From Candidatus Scalindua sp. (GTDB lineage Bacteria; Planctomycetota; Brocadiia; Brocadiales; Scalinduaceae): 64,000 nt of DNA. Made by a program: the position numbers and the translations under genes. This document shows, one piece after another, positions 25,659 through 34,668 of the stretch. Position 1 is the first letter of the stretch, and every line of letters begins with the position of its first letter. Location of the stretch: contig JALDRB010000015.1 of the NCBI GenBank assembly GCA_031316155.1, positions 1 to 64,000 of the forward strand, read 5' to 3'. The notes beneath the pieces are model-generated. The model searched no databases. It was not told the origin of the DNA and saw only the letters and a list, made by a program, of their open reading frames with translations.

Positions 25659-26318
25659 ATGTCTGACGAGGAACAGATTGATGAGTTGTTAGAATATATC
25701 TGGATTACTGAAGAGGATCACGGTAAAGTCGAAAGATCCGACATGAATGAGAAGTTCGGGAGCTTTGTTGCTGATAAATTTCTCAATATTATGGATGAAA
25801 AAAAAATAATTAATCTAAATGGTTCACGGATTGTTTTGACTGAAAAAGGAAGCGGTCGTGCGCAACGAATTATAAGACGTCACCGTATTGCTGAACGGTT
25901 AATGAATGATGTGCTTGATGTTGGAGAGGATGTTCTGGAAAGTGGCGCTTGTCAGTTTGAACACTTCGTAAATGAAGAGATCATTGCAAGTATTTGCACG
26001 TTGCTCGGGCACCCTGTTGTTTGCCCACATGGGAAAAGGATTCCTCCGGGAGAATGCTGTTCTGGTGCAAAAAGAGCTTTAGAACCGGTTGTGAGCCCAT
26101 TGTCTAAAATAAAAGCGGGTGAAAAAGTCAAGGTTGCTTACATCACAACCAGATTGCATGCGAGTCTTGACAGGCTTTCTTCTATCGGGGTTATTCCCGG
26201 ACTGGAATTAACCGTTCATCAAAAATATCCCAGCATTGTTATCCAGTTTGGGGAAACACAACTGGCTCTGGATAAGGATATAGCAAATAATGTTTACGTT
26301 AGGAAGAGTAACACATAA
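25659..26318 (+). CDS. DtxR/MntR-family metal-dependent regulator with FeoA-like domain
   Basis: A 219-residue protein. Residues 1-70 form the winged helix, and RIIRRHRIAERLM near 72 starts the dimerisation/metal domain. SGACQFEHFVNEEI near 97 and LGHPVVCPHGKRIPPGECC near 117 match DtxR metal-binding residues (Cys, Glu, His). Residues from about 150 on (AGEKVKVAYITTR..LSSIGVIPGLELTVHQK) form an FeoA/SH3-like domain. It would repress metal-uptake or stress genes when iron or manganese is bound. It directly precedes groEL on the same strand, with a 288-base gap, so its targets cannot be told from position. Confidence 0.85.
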   Translation: MSDEEQIDELLEYIWITEEDHGKVERSDMNEKFGSFVADKFLNIMDEKKIINLNGSRIVLTEKGSGRAQRIIRRHRIAERLMNDVLDVGEDVLESGACQFEHFVNEEIIASICTLLGHPVVCPHGKRIPPGECCSGAKRALEPVVSPLSKIKAGEKVKVAYITTRLHASLDRLSSIGVIPGLELTVHQKYPSIVIQFGETQLALDKDIANNVYVRKSNT

Positions 26319-26606
26319 TAGACGTGGCTGTGAACAGGTTGTGTCCATTCACAGGGGACTGTTTTATTGGCTCTCTGATATCTGCTATGTCATATTGACA
26401 CTCTCTTAAAAGTTGCCAAATTGACGACTGCCACATTGGCATTTTGTTGCTGTGCGGTATAAGCAATTTGTGAAAATAATATTTTTTTTGTTGCATAAAC
26501 TTATATAGAATAAATGCATAAGAACTATTGTTTTTTGTTTGGCTTGGTATTTGCTTGTTTGTTGTTCACCATGGAAAATGCTTAAAATTTTATTAGGAGG
26601 AAATTG

Positions 26607-28289
26607 ATGGCAGCAAAACAGTTGGCATTTAAAGAAGATGCAAGGTTGGCAATAAAGAAGGGGGTCTCTAAACTGGCGAATGCAGTTAAGACAACCTTAG
26701 GGCCCAGAGGCAGGAATGCGATTCTTGATAAGGGGTGGGGCAGTCCAACAATAACCAAAGACGGTGTGACCGTAGCGGAAGAGGTGGAGTTAAAAGATCC
26801 ATATGAAAACCTAGGTGCAAAATTGGTGAAGGAAGTAGCGTCAAAGACGAGTGATGTTGCAGGCGACGGTACTACTACTGCGACCATATTAGCTGAGGCT
26901 ATTTTTAATAATGGGTTGAAATGTATTTCTGCAGGCGCGAACCCTGCGGCGCTTAATCGTGGAATGAAGGTGGCAGTTGATAAGGTGGTTGAGAAGCTCA
27001 AGCAGATGAGCAAACCGGTTAAAGATCAAAAGGATATCACAAATATAGGTACGATCGCTGCTAATAATGATAGCGAAGCAGGTAAGATGATAGCCAGCGC
27101 CATGGACAAAGTAGGTAAAGATGGCGTTATAACAGTTGAAGAAGGTAAAAGTCTTTTTACCGATGTTGGTATAGTTGAAGGCATGCAGTTCGATCGTGGC
27201 TATTTGTCTCCTAGTTTTGTAACGGATAAAGACAATATGAAGGTAGATCTCCAGGATGCTTATGTTCTGATTCATGAGGAGAAAATTTCTGCCATTAAAG
27301 GAATTGTTCCATTACTTGAACAGATTGCAAAGTCTAAGAGGCCACTTTTGATTATATCCGAAGATATTGAGGGTGAGGCCTTGGCTACACTGGTCGTTAA
27401 TAATCTGCGGGGCACAGTATCGTGTGCTGCTGTTAAGGCTCCCGGGTACGGAGATCGCCGAAAAGCAATGATGGAAGATATAGCAATTCTTACCGGTGGT
27501 AAGGCTGTGTTTAAAGATTTGGGTATACAATTGGAGAATATAAAATTAAATGAACTTGGAACAGCGAAGAAAATACATATTGATTCTGAAAACACGACAA
27601 TAGTTCAGGGTGGTGGCAAATCTGATGCAATTAAGGCCCGCATCAGTCAGATTAGGATGGAGATTGGGCAAACTACTTCTGATTATGACCGTGAAAAACT
27701 CCAGGAAAGGTTGGCAAAGCTGGCAGGTGGGGTTGCACAAATCAATATAGGTGCATCTACTGAGACAGAAATGAAGGAAAAAAAAGCACGTGTGGAAGAT
27801 GCTTTGCACGCCACTCGAGCCGCTATTGAAGAAGGTGTTTTACCCGGTGGTGGTGTAGCGCTTTTGAGAGCTTCTGAGGTATTAAAAAACCTGAAGCTGA
27901 AGGGTGACGAGAAATTCGGCGTTGACATAATAAAGAATTCTCTCAGTGCTCCCATAAAGCAAATTGTTAAAAATGCAGGTCTTGAAGGAACGGTGGTCGT
28001 GAGGAAAATTCTGGAATCCAAGGATGATGCTTTTGGTTACGATGCTGAGAAAGAAGAGTACGGTAACCTTTATGAATCCGGGGTTATCGATCCTGCAAAA
28101 GTTACAAGATGTGCTTTGCAAAATGCCTTAAGTATTGCTGGAATACTTTTAACGTGCGATTGTTTGATTACGGAAATTCCCTCGAAAGATGACGCTATGA
28201 TGCCTCCCGGAGGTGGAATGCCTCCAGGTGGAATGGGCGGTATGGGTGGAATGGGTGGTATGGGCGGTATGCCGGGAATGGGCATGTAA
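26607..28289 (+). CDS. groEL: 60-kDa chaperonin GroEL, copy 1
   Basis: A 560-residue chaperonin subunit forming the double-ring folding chamber with GroES. ATP-binding [14 protein letters not shown] near residue 86 and [15 protein letters not shown] near 395 are intact. The C-terminus has the flexible Gly-Met tail ([20 protein letters not shown]), as in canonical GroEL. ATG 26607 follows AGGAGG at 26595-26600; an upstream TTG at 26604 is ignored. It is followed by groES (59-base gap) and a second groEL. No CIRCE element (TTAGCACTC inverted repeat) was seen upstream. Confidence 0.97.
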   Translation: MAAKQLAFKEDARLAIKKGVSKLANAVKTTLGPRGRNAILDKGWGSPTITKDGVTVAEEVELKDPYENLGAKLVKEVASKTSDVAGDGTTTATILAEAIFNNGLKCISAGANPAALNRGMKVAVDKVVEKLKQMSKPVKDQKDITNIGTIAANNDSEAGKMIASAMDKVGKDGVITVEEGKSLFTDVGIVEGMQFDRGYLSPSFVTDKDNMKVDLQDAYVLIHEEKISAIKGIVPLLEQIAKSKRPLLIISEDIEGEALATLVVNNLRGTVSCAAVKAPGYGDRRKAMMEDIAILTGGKAVFKDLGIQLENIKLNELGTAKKIHIDSENTTIVQGGGKSDAIKARISQIRMEIGQTTSDYDREKLQERLAKLAGGVAQINIGASTETEMKEKKARVEDALHATRAAIEEGVLPGGGVALLRASEVLKNLKLKGDEKFGVDIIKNSLSAPIKQIVKNAGLEGTVVVRKILESKDDAFGYDAEKEEYGNLYESGVIDPAKVTRCALQNALSIAGILLTCDCLITEIPSKDDAMMPPGGGMPPGGMGGMGGMGGMGGMPGMGM

Positions 28290-28347
28290 AAAATAATCAA
28301 GACTAAATGTTATTTATTAAGTTTATTTATTGAAGGAGAAAACAGTT

Positions 28348-28635
28348 ATGGCGATTAGGCCTTTAGATGACAGAGTTGTTGTCGAACCCCTTGAAGCGGA
28401 AGAAAAAACAAAGGGAGGAATTGTGTTGCCTGACACGGCAAAGGAAAAACCCACGAAAGGAAAGGTGGTATCCATAGGTGAAGGAAAGCTTTTGGATAAT
28501 GGTAAGAGATCCGAGCTCTTGGTTAAAAAAGGAGACCAGGTTCTCTATGGGAAATACGCAGGAACTGAAATAACAGTTAATGGGAAAGAATATCTCATTA
28601 TTAAGGAAAGTGATATCTTGGCGAAAATTGAATAA
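28348..28635 (+). CDS. groES: 10-kDa co-chaperonin GroES
   Basis: A 95-residue co-chaperonin capping Gro[22 protein letters not shown] is the standard start, followed by the mobile loop [16 protein letters not shown] (about residues 20-35) and the C-terminal [23 protein letters not shown] 28348 has GAAGGAGA at 28332-28339. Its position after one groEL and 20 bases before another is unusual; the single GroES presumably serves both. Confidence 0.97.
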   Translation: MAIRPLDDRVVVEPLEAEEKTKGGIVLPDTAKEKPTKGKVVSIGEGKLLDNGKRSELLVKKGDQVLYGKYAGTEITVNGKEYLIIKESDILAKIE

Positions 28636-28655
28636 AAAATTCAGGAGGTTTTACT

Positions 28656-30278
28656 ATGGCTGCAAAACAGCTTTTATTTAGTGAAGAAGCAAGACGGCAC
28701 ATGAGAAAGGGTATTAAAAAGTTAGCGGATGCAGTAAGGGTGACAATGGGCCCTACGGGTAGAAATCTGATTCTTGAAAAGAGTTTCGGTTCGCCAACTG
28801 TTACAAAAGATGGGGTGTCCGTAGCAAAAGAGGTAGAGCTTGAAGAACCATTTGAAAATATGGGTGCAAAAATGGTATGCGAAGTCGCTTCTAAGACCAG
28901 CGATGTAGCTGGAGATGGCACAACAACTGCAACAATCCTTGCCGAAGCAATTTTTAATGAGGGGGTAAAAGCAGTTGTGGCCGGTGCAAATCCGATGGCT
29001 GTGAAAAGAGGTATAGACAGGGCAGTAAATGAAGTAGTTGAAGTAATAGGAAGCTCCAGTAAAAAAGTGAAGGACAGGTCGCATATTGCCCAAGTTGGCA
29101 CAATTTCGGCTAACAATGATGCCTCGATAGGAAACCTGTTAGCTGACGCAATGGATAAGGTAGGTAAGGATGGAGTTATTACGGTTGAAGAAGCCAAGAG
29201 CATGGAAACTACTTTAGACGTTGTTGAGGGAATGCAGTTTGATAAGGGTTTTATTTCTCCTTATTTTGTTACCAATGCTCAAACCATGGAAGTTATCTTT
29301 GAAGATCCCTATATTTTGATACATGAAAAGAAGATATCGAGCATGAAAGAACTTCTTCCTCTTTTAGAAAAGATAGCAGGCGCAGGGAAGTCTCTGTTGA
29401 TTATTTCAGAGGATGTTGATGGCGAGGCTTTAGCTACGTTAGTTGTAAATAAATTGCGTGGTGTCATAAACTGTGCTGCTGTCAAAGCTCCAGGCTTCGG
29501 TGATAGAAGAAAAGCCCTGCTTGAGGATATAGCCATACTCACAAAAGGGCGTTTGATTTCAGAAGAACTCGGGATAAAATTAGAAACCCTTGAGCTAAGC
29601 GACCTGGGTAGCGCAAAACGGGTTCTTATTAGCAAAGATAATACTACCATAATTGAGGGTGCTGGAAAGAAGGCAGATGTCCAGGGGAGAATTTCGCAAA
29701 TCAGGAATCAAATAGAACAGAGTACCTCCGATTATGATAAGGAAAAATTACAGGAGAGACTTGCAAAGTTAAGTGGCGGTGTTGCCGTAATTAATGTGGG
29801 AGGCGCAACTGAGGCTGAGGTGAATGAGCGAAAGGCGCTGGTTGAGGATGCTCTTCACGCTACGAGAGCAGCCGTAGAAGAGGGAATTGTTGCTGGTGGA
29901 GGGACGGTATTTATCAGGGCAATTCCAAAGGTGGAAGAGTTGCGCAAGAAATTGAGAGGTGATGAGAAGATCGGCGCAGACATAATAGCAAAGGCCATCG
30001 AAGCCCCCTTAAGACAGATTGTCACCAATGGTGGTGGGGATGGTCCTGTAGTTGTAGAAGAGGTTAAGGAAAAAGGTGCAAATATTGGTTTTGATGCGAA
30101 TACTTGTGAATATGTAGATATGTTTGACAAAGGCATCATAGATCCAGCAAAGGTAACGCGTACTGCTTTGCAGAATGCAGCGAGTATAGCAGGCTTAATG
30201 CTGACGACAGAGGTTATGATAACAGATTTAAAGGAAGGCGAAGAGGAAGGAAATCTGGTTGAGGGAAGTATTTGTTAG
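28656..30278 (+). CDS. groEL: 60-kDa chaperonin GroEL, copy 2 (no Gly-Met tail)
   Basis: A 540-residue second chaperonin in the same operon, with AGGAGG at 28643-28648. ATPase motifs [14 protein letters not shown] and [15 protein letters not shown] are intact. It ends in an acidic tail ([17 protein letters not shown]) in place of the Gly-Met repeats, which implies a different chamber bottom and perhaps different clients. The two proteins share most conserved blocks but differ throughout, so the duplication is old. The operon ends with a hairpin terminator at about 30390. Confidence 0.96.
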   Translation: MAAKQLLFSEEARRHMRKGIKKLADAVRVTMGPTGRNLILEKSFGSPTVTKDGVSVAKEVELEEPFENMGAKMVCEVASKTSDVAGDGTTTATILAEAIFNEGVKAVVAGANPMAVKRGIDRAVNEVVEVIGSSSKKVKDRSHIAQVGTISANNDASIGNLLADAMDKVGKDGVITVEEAKSMETTLDVVEGMQFDKGFISPYFVTNAQTMEVIFEDPYILIHEKKISSMKELLPLLEKIAGAGKSLLIISEDVDGEALATLVVNKLRGVINCAAVKAPGFGDRRKALLEDIAILTKGRLISEELGIKLETLELSDLGSAKRVLISKDNTTIIEGAGKKADVQGRISQIRNQIEQSTSDYDKEKLQERLAKLSGGVAVINVGGATEAEVNERKALVEDALHATRAAVEEGIVAGGGTVFIRAIPKVEELRKKLRGDEKIGADIIAKAIEAPLRQIVTNGGGDGPVVVEEVKEKGANIGFDANTCEYVDMFDKGIIDPAKVTRTALQNAASIAGLMLTTEVMITDLKEGEEEGNLVEGSIC

Positions 30279-30387
30279 TTTGTGTTCCTGTCATAATGTT
30301 ATCCTTTTGTTTAAGAGAACAAACGTGCCTTGGATTCGTATAAGGTATTGCTGAAAAGTTGACATTCATAAAGATTTCTCAAATGAT

Positions 30388-30428
30388 AAAGAGGCCACTT
30401 ATTATTGTGGCCTTTTTGTTTGTTTTTC
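30388..30428 (+). terminator. Rho-independent terminator of the groEL-groES-groEL operon
   Basis: The stem ggccac (30393-30398) pairs with gtggcc (30407-30412) around ttattatt and is followed by tttttgtttgttttt. It lies 110 bases after the second groEL stop codon. Confidence 0.85.
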
Positions 30429-30466
30429 CAAAAGTCCGTTCGTTCAATAACAATAACAAAACTTTC

Positions 30467-30494
30467 TTGACATTTTTCCTATCAAGGGTATCAT
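30467..30494 (+). promoter_or_regulatory. Sigma-70-type promoter for dnaJ-grpE
   Basis: TTGACA at 30467-30472 and TATCAT at 30489-30494, spaced 16 bases, just after the groEL operon terminator and about 130 bases before dnaJ. The -35 hexamer is a perfect consensus match. Confidence 0.6.
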
Positions 30495-30531
30495 GAATAA
30501 TTGTGCCTCGAGAACGACTGCAAACTTTAAG

Positions 30532-30565
30532 CTGTTTATTTATCAAAGTTTAGATAAATAAACAG
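30532..30565. promoter_or_regulatory. Perfect 13-bp inverted repeat in the dnaJ leader
   Basis: CTGTTTATTTATC (30532-30544) and its exact inverse GATAAATAAACAG (30553-30565) around an 8-base centre. It lies about 40 bases downstream of the predicted -10 element and 60 before the dnaJ start, with no T-run after it. It could be a repressor operator or an RNA hairpin that responds to temperature; neither is proven. Confidence 0.65.
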
Positions 30566-30625
30566 TTGTTGGTTTCGGTTTCAGGCAGATTTCAAAATTT
30601 TGTAAATTCATATCATAGTTTTTAG

Positions 30626-31747
30626 ATGAAAAAAGAAGATTTCTACAATATTCTCGGTCTAAAAAGGGATGCGAGCCAGGATGAGATTAAACGCTCCTAT
30701 AGAAAGATGGCGTTAAAATACCATCCGGACAAAAATCCAGGGGATAAAAAAGCTGAGAATATATTCAAGTCAGCGGCTGAGGCGTACGAAGTCCTGAGTG
30801 ACCCGGAAAAGAGGCGAAGATATGATCAGTTTGGCCACGAAGGTTTAAAGGGCGTTGAATCCCGGGGGTTTGGTAATTTCGAAGATATATTTGATGCGTT
30901 TGGTGACATTTTTGGAGGTGGAGGCAGTATATTTGAAGAATTCTTTGGTGGTGGAACAAGGGCAAAAACAGCCCGACGCGGTGCAAGCTTACGGTGCGAT
31001 ATTCTCTTGGATTTTGAAGAGGTTGCTAAAGGTGCAGAAAAAACAATAGAGATTACCAAGAGAAGTGTTTGTGAGGAATGCAGAGGCACTGGTGCGAGAA
31101 AAGGTACGTCTCCAGTTACGTGTCCCTATTGTAAAGGGAAGGGTGAGATACATCAAAGGCAGGGTTTTTTTACCTTAAGAACGACGTGTCCAAAATGTAA
31201 GGGAAATGGAAGAATAATAGAAACACCTTGTGATCGATGTAACGGTCAGGGACTTTGTCCTAAAAAGTCTAAAATAAAAGTTTCTGTGCCAGCTGGTATT
31301 GAAGAGGGGACACGATTGCGCATAAGTGGACAGGGTGAATCTGGAGAGAACGGTGCGCACCCTGGGGATTTATATTGTGATATTCATATAAGACCTCACT
31401 CTATTTTTAAAAGACACGATTGTGATATAATTTGTGAATTCCCCATTACTTTTACTCAGGCAGCATTGGGATGCAATATCGATGTTCCTACCGTTTCAGG
31501 GAAATATGTAAACGTTGAAGTGCCTGCTGGCATACAAAGTGGCGACACTCTTTCTGTTAAAGGTGAAGGATTTCCGAGTGTCAGGGGTTATGGTAAAGGA
31601 AGTTTGCTGGTACATATAGTGGTGGAAATTCCTACCAAGTTGACTCCCAGACAGGAAGAATTATTGAGAGAATTTTCGGAACTAGAACATAAGAATGTAA
31701 CCCCGAAACGGAAAAGTTTTTTTAAAAAGTTAAAGGAATATCTATAA
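30626..31747 (+). CDS. dnaJ: Chaperone DnaJ
   Basis: A 373-residue type I Hsp40 that delivers clients to DnaK and stimulates its ATPase. The J domain has HPD at residues 33-35. A Gly/Phe-rich linker (FGDIFGGGGSIFEEFFGGGT) follows at about 85-110. Four zinc-binding CxxCxGxG repeats come next (CEECRGTGARKG, CPYCKGKG, CPKCKGNG, CDRCNGQG), then the C-terminal client domain. It heads an operon with grpE 40 bases downstream. dnaK is not in the window. Start ATG 30626 is the only one that keeps the J domain. Confidence 0.96.
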   Translation: MKKEDFYNILGLKRDASQDEIKRSYRKMALKYHPDKNPGDKKAENIFKSAAEAYEVLSDPEKRRRYDQFGHEGLKGVESRGFGNFEDIFDAFGDIFGGGGSIFEEFFGGGTRAKTARRGASLRCDILLDFEEVAKGAEKTIEITKRSVCEECRGTGARKGTSPVTCPYCKGKGEIHQRQGFFTLRTTCPKCKGNGRIIETPCDRCNGQGLCPKKSKIKVSVPAGIEEGTRLRISGQGESGENGAHPGDLYCDIHIRPHSIFKRHDCDIICEFPITFTQAALGCNIDVPTVSGKYVNVEVPAGIQSGDTLSVKGEGFPSVRGYGKGSLLVHIVVEIPTKLTPRQEELLREFSELEHKNVTPKRKSFFKKLKEYL

Positions 31748-31787
31748 GAAGCTCTTTTGTTTCGGTTATTGGAGGTGATTTGTCGAT

Positions 31788-32555
31788 ATGTCTAAGGTAC
31801 ACAAGAAAGATAATACAAATGGAGAGGGGAAGAATAATACTCAGGAGGATACTGAGTCTAAAGCTACGATAGACAATCAAACTGTAAGCGAAGAAGAAAA
31901 TGATGAGTTAGAGGCACAATCTGGCCAGGCTATTAAAGAGGTATCTCCGGAAGATGCAAAAACCAGAGATCTACTACCTGATGATAAGGAATCTATTACC
32001 GGAGAAGAAGTCCGCTTGACAAAAGATGAGATCGATGAATTAAGAAAGAAAGCAGAAGACCATGACTCTCTCCTTGATCAGTTACTGAGAACTCGTGCTG
32101 AATTTCTCAACTATCAAAAAAGAATGCGTAAAGAGCTTGAAGCTTCTGCTCAGTATGCAGTTCAGGACCTTATACTTGACCTCCTGCCGGAATTGGATAA
32201 TTTTGAAAGAGCCGTGAATCATGCCGAAGACGCAAACGATCTAGAAAAGTTTATAGAAGGCATAAAATTGATAGAAAATCAACTTTCCAAAGTTCTCGGG
32301 AAATATGGAGTAAAGCCTATAGAAACTATCGGAAAAGATTTTGATCCAAAACTCCACGAAGCTGTTGTCGAAGAAGAGAATAATGAACTTTCCCATCACA
32401 CAGTTATCGGAGAATTTCAGCGTGGTTATTTTTTGAAAGAGCGTGTAATCAGGCCTGCAAAAGTTAAAGTTTCCAAAAGATCCGTTGATCAAGATGTATC
32501 GGAGACGAACCCTGAAGAAGCAGAGGAAGCTGATGAAGATTCTGCTTCTTCATAA
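31788..32555 (+). CDS. grpE: Nucleotide exchange factor GrpE
   Basis: A 255-residue GrpE, longer than usual because of an acidic disordered N-terminus of about 90 residues. The long helix follows (LLRTRAEFLNYQKRMRKELE near residue 101), then the four-helix and beta domains with LLPELDNFERAV and the family-specific FDPKLHEAVVEE..GEFQRGYFLKERVIRPAKV. It releases ADP from DnaK. The ribosome-binding site GGAGGTGAT is at 31771-31779. Repeat R4 begins 7 bases after the stop. Confidence 0.95.
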   Translation: MSKVHKKDNTNGEGKNNTQEDTESKATIDNQTVSEEENDELEAQSGQAIKEVSPEDAKTRDLLPDDKESITGEEVRLTKDEIDELRKKAEDHDSLLDQLLRTRAEFLNYQKRMRKELEASAQYAVQDLILDLLPELDNFERAVNHAEDANDLEKFIEGIKLIENQLSKVLGKYGVKPIETIGKDFDPKLHEAVVEEENNELSHHTVIGEFQRGYFLKERVIRPAKVKVSKRSVDQDVSETNPEEAEEADEDSASS

Positions 32556-32562
32556 ATTTTGT

Positions 32563-32695
32563 TATACTCATCTCATAATGGTTTTGGGATAAAATCCGAG
32601 ATAAAATTGAGCGAGTATACCTTCACCAAGATTTGGTTTCCGGCCTGTCAGCCGTTTGGACGGGTAAAACCGAAAACCAAATCGGTTTTAGTATA
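32563..32695 (-). repeat. TATACTAAAACC repeat family, copy R4 (133 bp, reverse)
   Basis: Begins TATACTCATCTCATAATGG and ends CCAAATCGGTTTTAGTATA, the reverse orientation of R1 and R3. It holds the ataaaattgagcgagtataccttcacc block and a cggcctgtcagccg..cgg segment, but lacks the acgcacagacagg palindrome. It fills the grpE to fmdB gap. Confidence 0.9.
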
Positions 32696-32709
32696 AAAGG
32701 AAGAGTAAA

Positions 32710-33012
32710 ATGCCAACGTATGATTATAGATGTAATGCATGTGATCATGAATTTGAATTGTTTCAAGCGATAACAGCCAATCCTATAAGAAGATGTCCAA
32801 AATGTAAAAAATTAAAAGTAGAGCGTCTTATCGGGGCAGGCAGCACGATTATTTTTAAGGGATCAGGCTTTTATCAAACAGATTACAGGAGCGAAGAGTA
32901 TAAATCGCGGGTAAAAGAAGAAACTTCAACTCCGGAAAAAAAAGATACGAAAAGCAAGCAAGAGACAAAGCAAGAGACAAAGAAAGAGAATATAAAAGAT
33001 GTCAAGAATTAA
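32710..33012 (+). CDS. FmdB-family zinc-ribbon protein
   Basis: A 100-residue protein. [19 protein letters not shown], with a second CPKC at residues 29-32, forms the FmdB zinc ribbon. The remainder ([18 protein letters not shown]) is the usual family middle, and the last 30 residues are a low-complexity Lys/Glu/Thr tail with repeated [11 protein letters not shown]. The role is unknown; family members are small putative regulatory proteins. The ribosome-binding AAGGAAG is at 32697-32703, right after repeat R4. Overlaps yacG by 14 bases. Confidence 0.85.
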   Translation: MPTYDYRCNACDHEFELFQAITANPIRRCPKCKKLKVERLIGAGSTIIFKGSGFYQTDYRSEEYKSRVKEETSTPEKKDTKSKQETKQETKKENIKDVKN

Positions 33013-33184
33013 GTGTCGATATTGTGAAAAGGATATTACCTACACGTTAATTTCTGATATTCCCACATTTCCCTTTTGCAGCAAGCGATGCCAGCTCATA
33101 GATTTAGGTTTATGGCTAACCGAGGAGCGGAGCATCGAAGAACCTCTAGAAAATGGTACAATAGAAAGCAAAAGAAAAGACTAA
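32999..33184 (+). CDS. yacG: YacG-family zinc-binding DNA gyrase inhibitor
   Basis: A 61-residue protein with the YacG layout: [12 protein letters not shown] (CxxC), then [20 protein letters not shown] (CxxxC plus the conserved WL). YacG proteins bind zinc and inhibit DNA gyrase. It starts inside the end of the FmdB gene (14-base overlap), indicating translational coupling. Length matches the family. Confidence 0.85.
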   Translation: MSRIKCRYCEKDITYTLISDIPTFPFCSKRCQLIDLGLWLTEERSIEEPLENGTIESKRKD

Positions 33185-33384
33185 TCACTCATAATCAGAG
33201 ATAGTGTATTGATACGCTCCCCGGTTAACATCTTCGTGTTAATACGAACCTTCGAAATTTCTTTCCCGATACAAATATTCCATGTTGCATCGATTACGGC
33301 CATGACAGTTTCTGTTGAATAAGCGGTGAAAATCATTAATATAAGCATATTTTTGTTATTAAAATAAGGTTAAGAGAACTGGGG

Positions 33385-34572
33385 ATGGAAGAAATGCAGA
33401 GAATTGGGCAAGATTGGGGCTGTATCCTTCGTGGGGTTAAAATGTCATTTGATTTTAACAGATTTGTTTTTGCCTTTCTGGGGATCGTTATCAGCATACT
33501 ATGGATTTTAATGCTTCTTGCTTTTTTTACTGGTTCTGGATTACTAATGGTAAAAACCTCTCTGTTGGTTAATAATTCATTATTTACGCTTCATCCCGGA
33601 TTCTCTCACCTGTTTACCATCTATACTGATTCATTGAGAGTTGCAGGATGGGGAGAATACGCCGCATTAACTTTGTTAGCCTTGGGATTGTTAGCAATAT
33701 GGTCTGTGGCAGGTGGTTCGATTACGCGTCTGACAGCTTTAGAATTTGTGAAGAATGAGAAGGCTGATATTAAGGAGTCTCTCTCTTTTGCATTGAAAAA
33801 GTTCTGGTCGTATTTCTGGTCACCAATCGTTCCTCTCCTGGGTGTTCTATTCTTTACTGTCTGTAATATATTCGGCGGACTCTTTGGCCAAATACACTAT
33901 GTTGGTGATGTAGCGGTTGCGATTGGATTTCCTTTAGCTATTATTTCTGGTTTTTTTATCGTCTTTATTGGAATCGTTGGTGTTGTTGGATTTTTTCTCA
34001 TGTTTCCAGCAATAAGCGCTGAAGGTTCGGATACTTTTGATGCGATGAGCAGATCTTATAGTTATGTACTCGCAAGGCCAAAGCGCTTTGTTTCTCTGTT
34101 TCTGGGTATTATCATTTGTGGAGTGATTTTTGCGTTTTTTGCGGGTAGCATTGCTTGCCTTGTTATGCAGACAACATTCTATACGGTAGGGTTTGGTATG
34201 GGGCAGAAATTTGAGTCAATAAGAGCCGTTCTCTCAGGAGGAGTGACACCTGCAATAGAAGGTAGTGTCGGAATGGTATCTTCCGGGTCATGGTCGCTAA
34301 AATTTGTTACCGTAATGTTGATGTTCTATATAGTCTTGGTTAAGGTAACTGTTGCAAGTTTTGTGATTGCTTATGCTGGTTCCGCTAGTACTATTTCTTA
34401 CTTTATTTTGAGGAAGGATGTCGATGGTACAGAAATGTGTGATGTATTTATCGATAAGATAGGAAACAGGAAAAACGAAAATTCTGCCGATCTCATACAG
34501 AAGCTTGAAGATAAGACTCCTGCAGGTAAAGAGATATCTAAAAAAAGAATTCCTGAAGAGTCTGATACGTAA
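33385..34572 (+). CDS. Multi-span membrane protein of unknown function
   Basis: A 395-residue protein with about six hydrophobic spans, including FAFLGIVISILWILMLLAFF near 28, YAALTLLALGLLAIWSVAGG near 94, IVPLLGVLFFTVCNIFGGLF and SLFLGIIICGVIFAFFAGS. A conserved-looking amphipathic segment, FDAMSRSYSYVLARPKRFV, sits between spans 4 and 5, as in glycerophosphoryl-diester-type and DUF4013-like membrane families. The last 45 residues are charged and cytoplasmic. I do not recognise the function. It lies between yacG and der on the same strand. Confidence 0.7.
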   Translation: MEEMQRIGQDWGCILRGVKMSFDFNRFVFAFLGIVISILWILMLLAFFTGSGLLMVKTSLLVNNSLFTLHPGFSHLFTIYTDSLRVAGWGEYAALTLLALGLLAIWSVAGGSITRLTALEFVKNEKADIKESLSFALKKFWSYFWSPIVPLLGVLFFTVCNIFGGLFGQIHYVGDVAVAIGFPLAIISGFFIVFIGIVGVVGFFLMFPAISAEGSDTFDAMSRSYSYVLARPKRFVSLFLGIIICGVIFAFFAGSIACLVMQTTFYTVGFGMGQKFESIRAVLSGGVTPAIEGSVGMVSSGSWSLKFVTVMLMFYIVLVKVTVASFVIAYAGSASTISYFILRKDVDGTEMCDVFIDKIGNRKNENSADLIQKLEDKTPAGKEISKKRIPEESDT

Positions 34573-34668
34573 TTGTTTTTGGTGTCTGCTCAAAACAGGA
34601 AATGAAATCTTCTTCGCTATTCATAATTTAATTTAGTCAGTATGCATAATTGACCTTTAAGGTAAAAA

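Noticed and set aside
26490-26606. CIRCE heat-shock operator before groEL
   Set aside because: No TTAGCACTC/GAGTGCTAA inverted repeat is present in the upstream region.
26604-26606. TTG start for groEL copy 1
   Set aside because: ATG 26607 follows immediately with the usual start MAAKQL and the correct spacing from AGGAGG.
27000-28300. Several long minus-strand frames over both groEL genes
   Set aside because: They are antisense shadows of strongly conserved chaperonin sequence and have no independent support.
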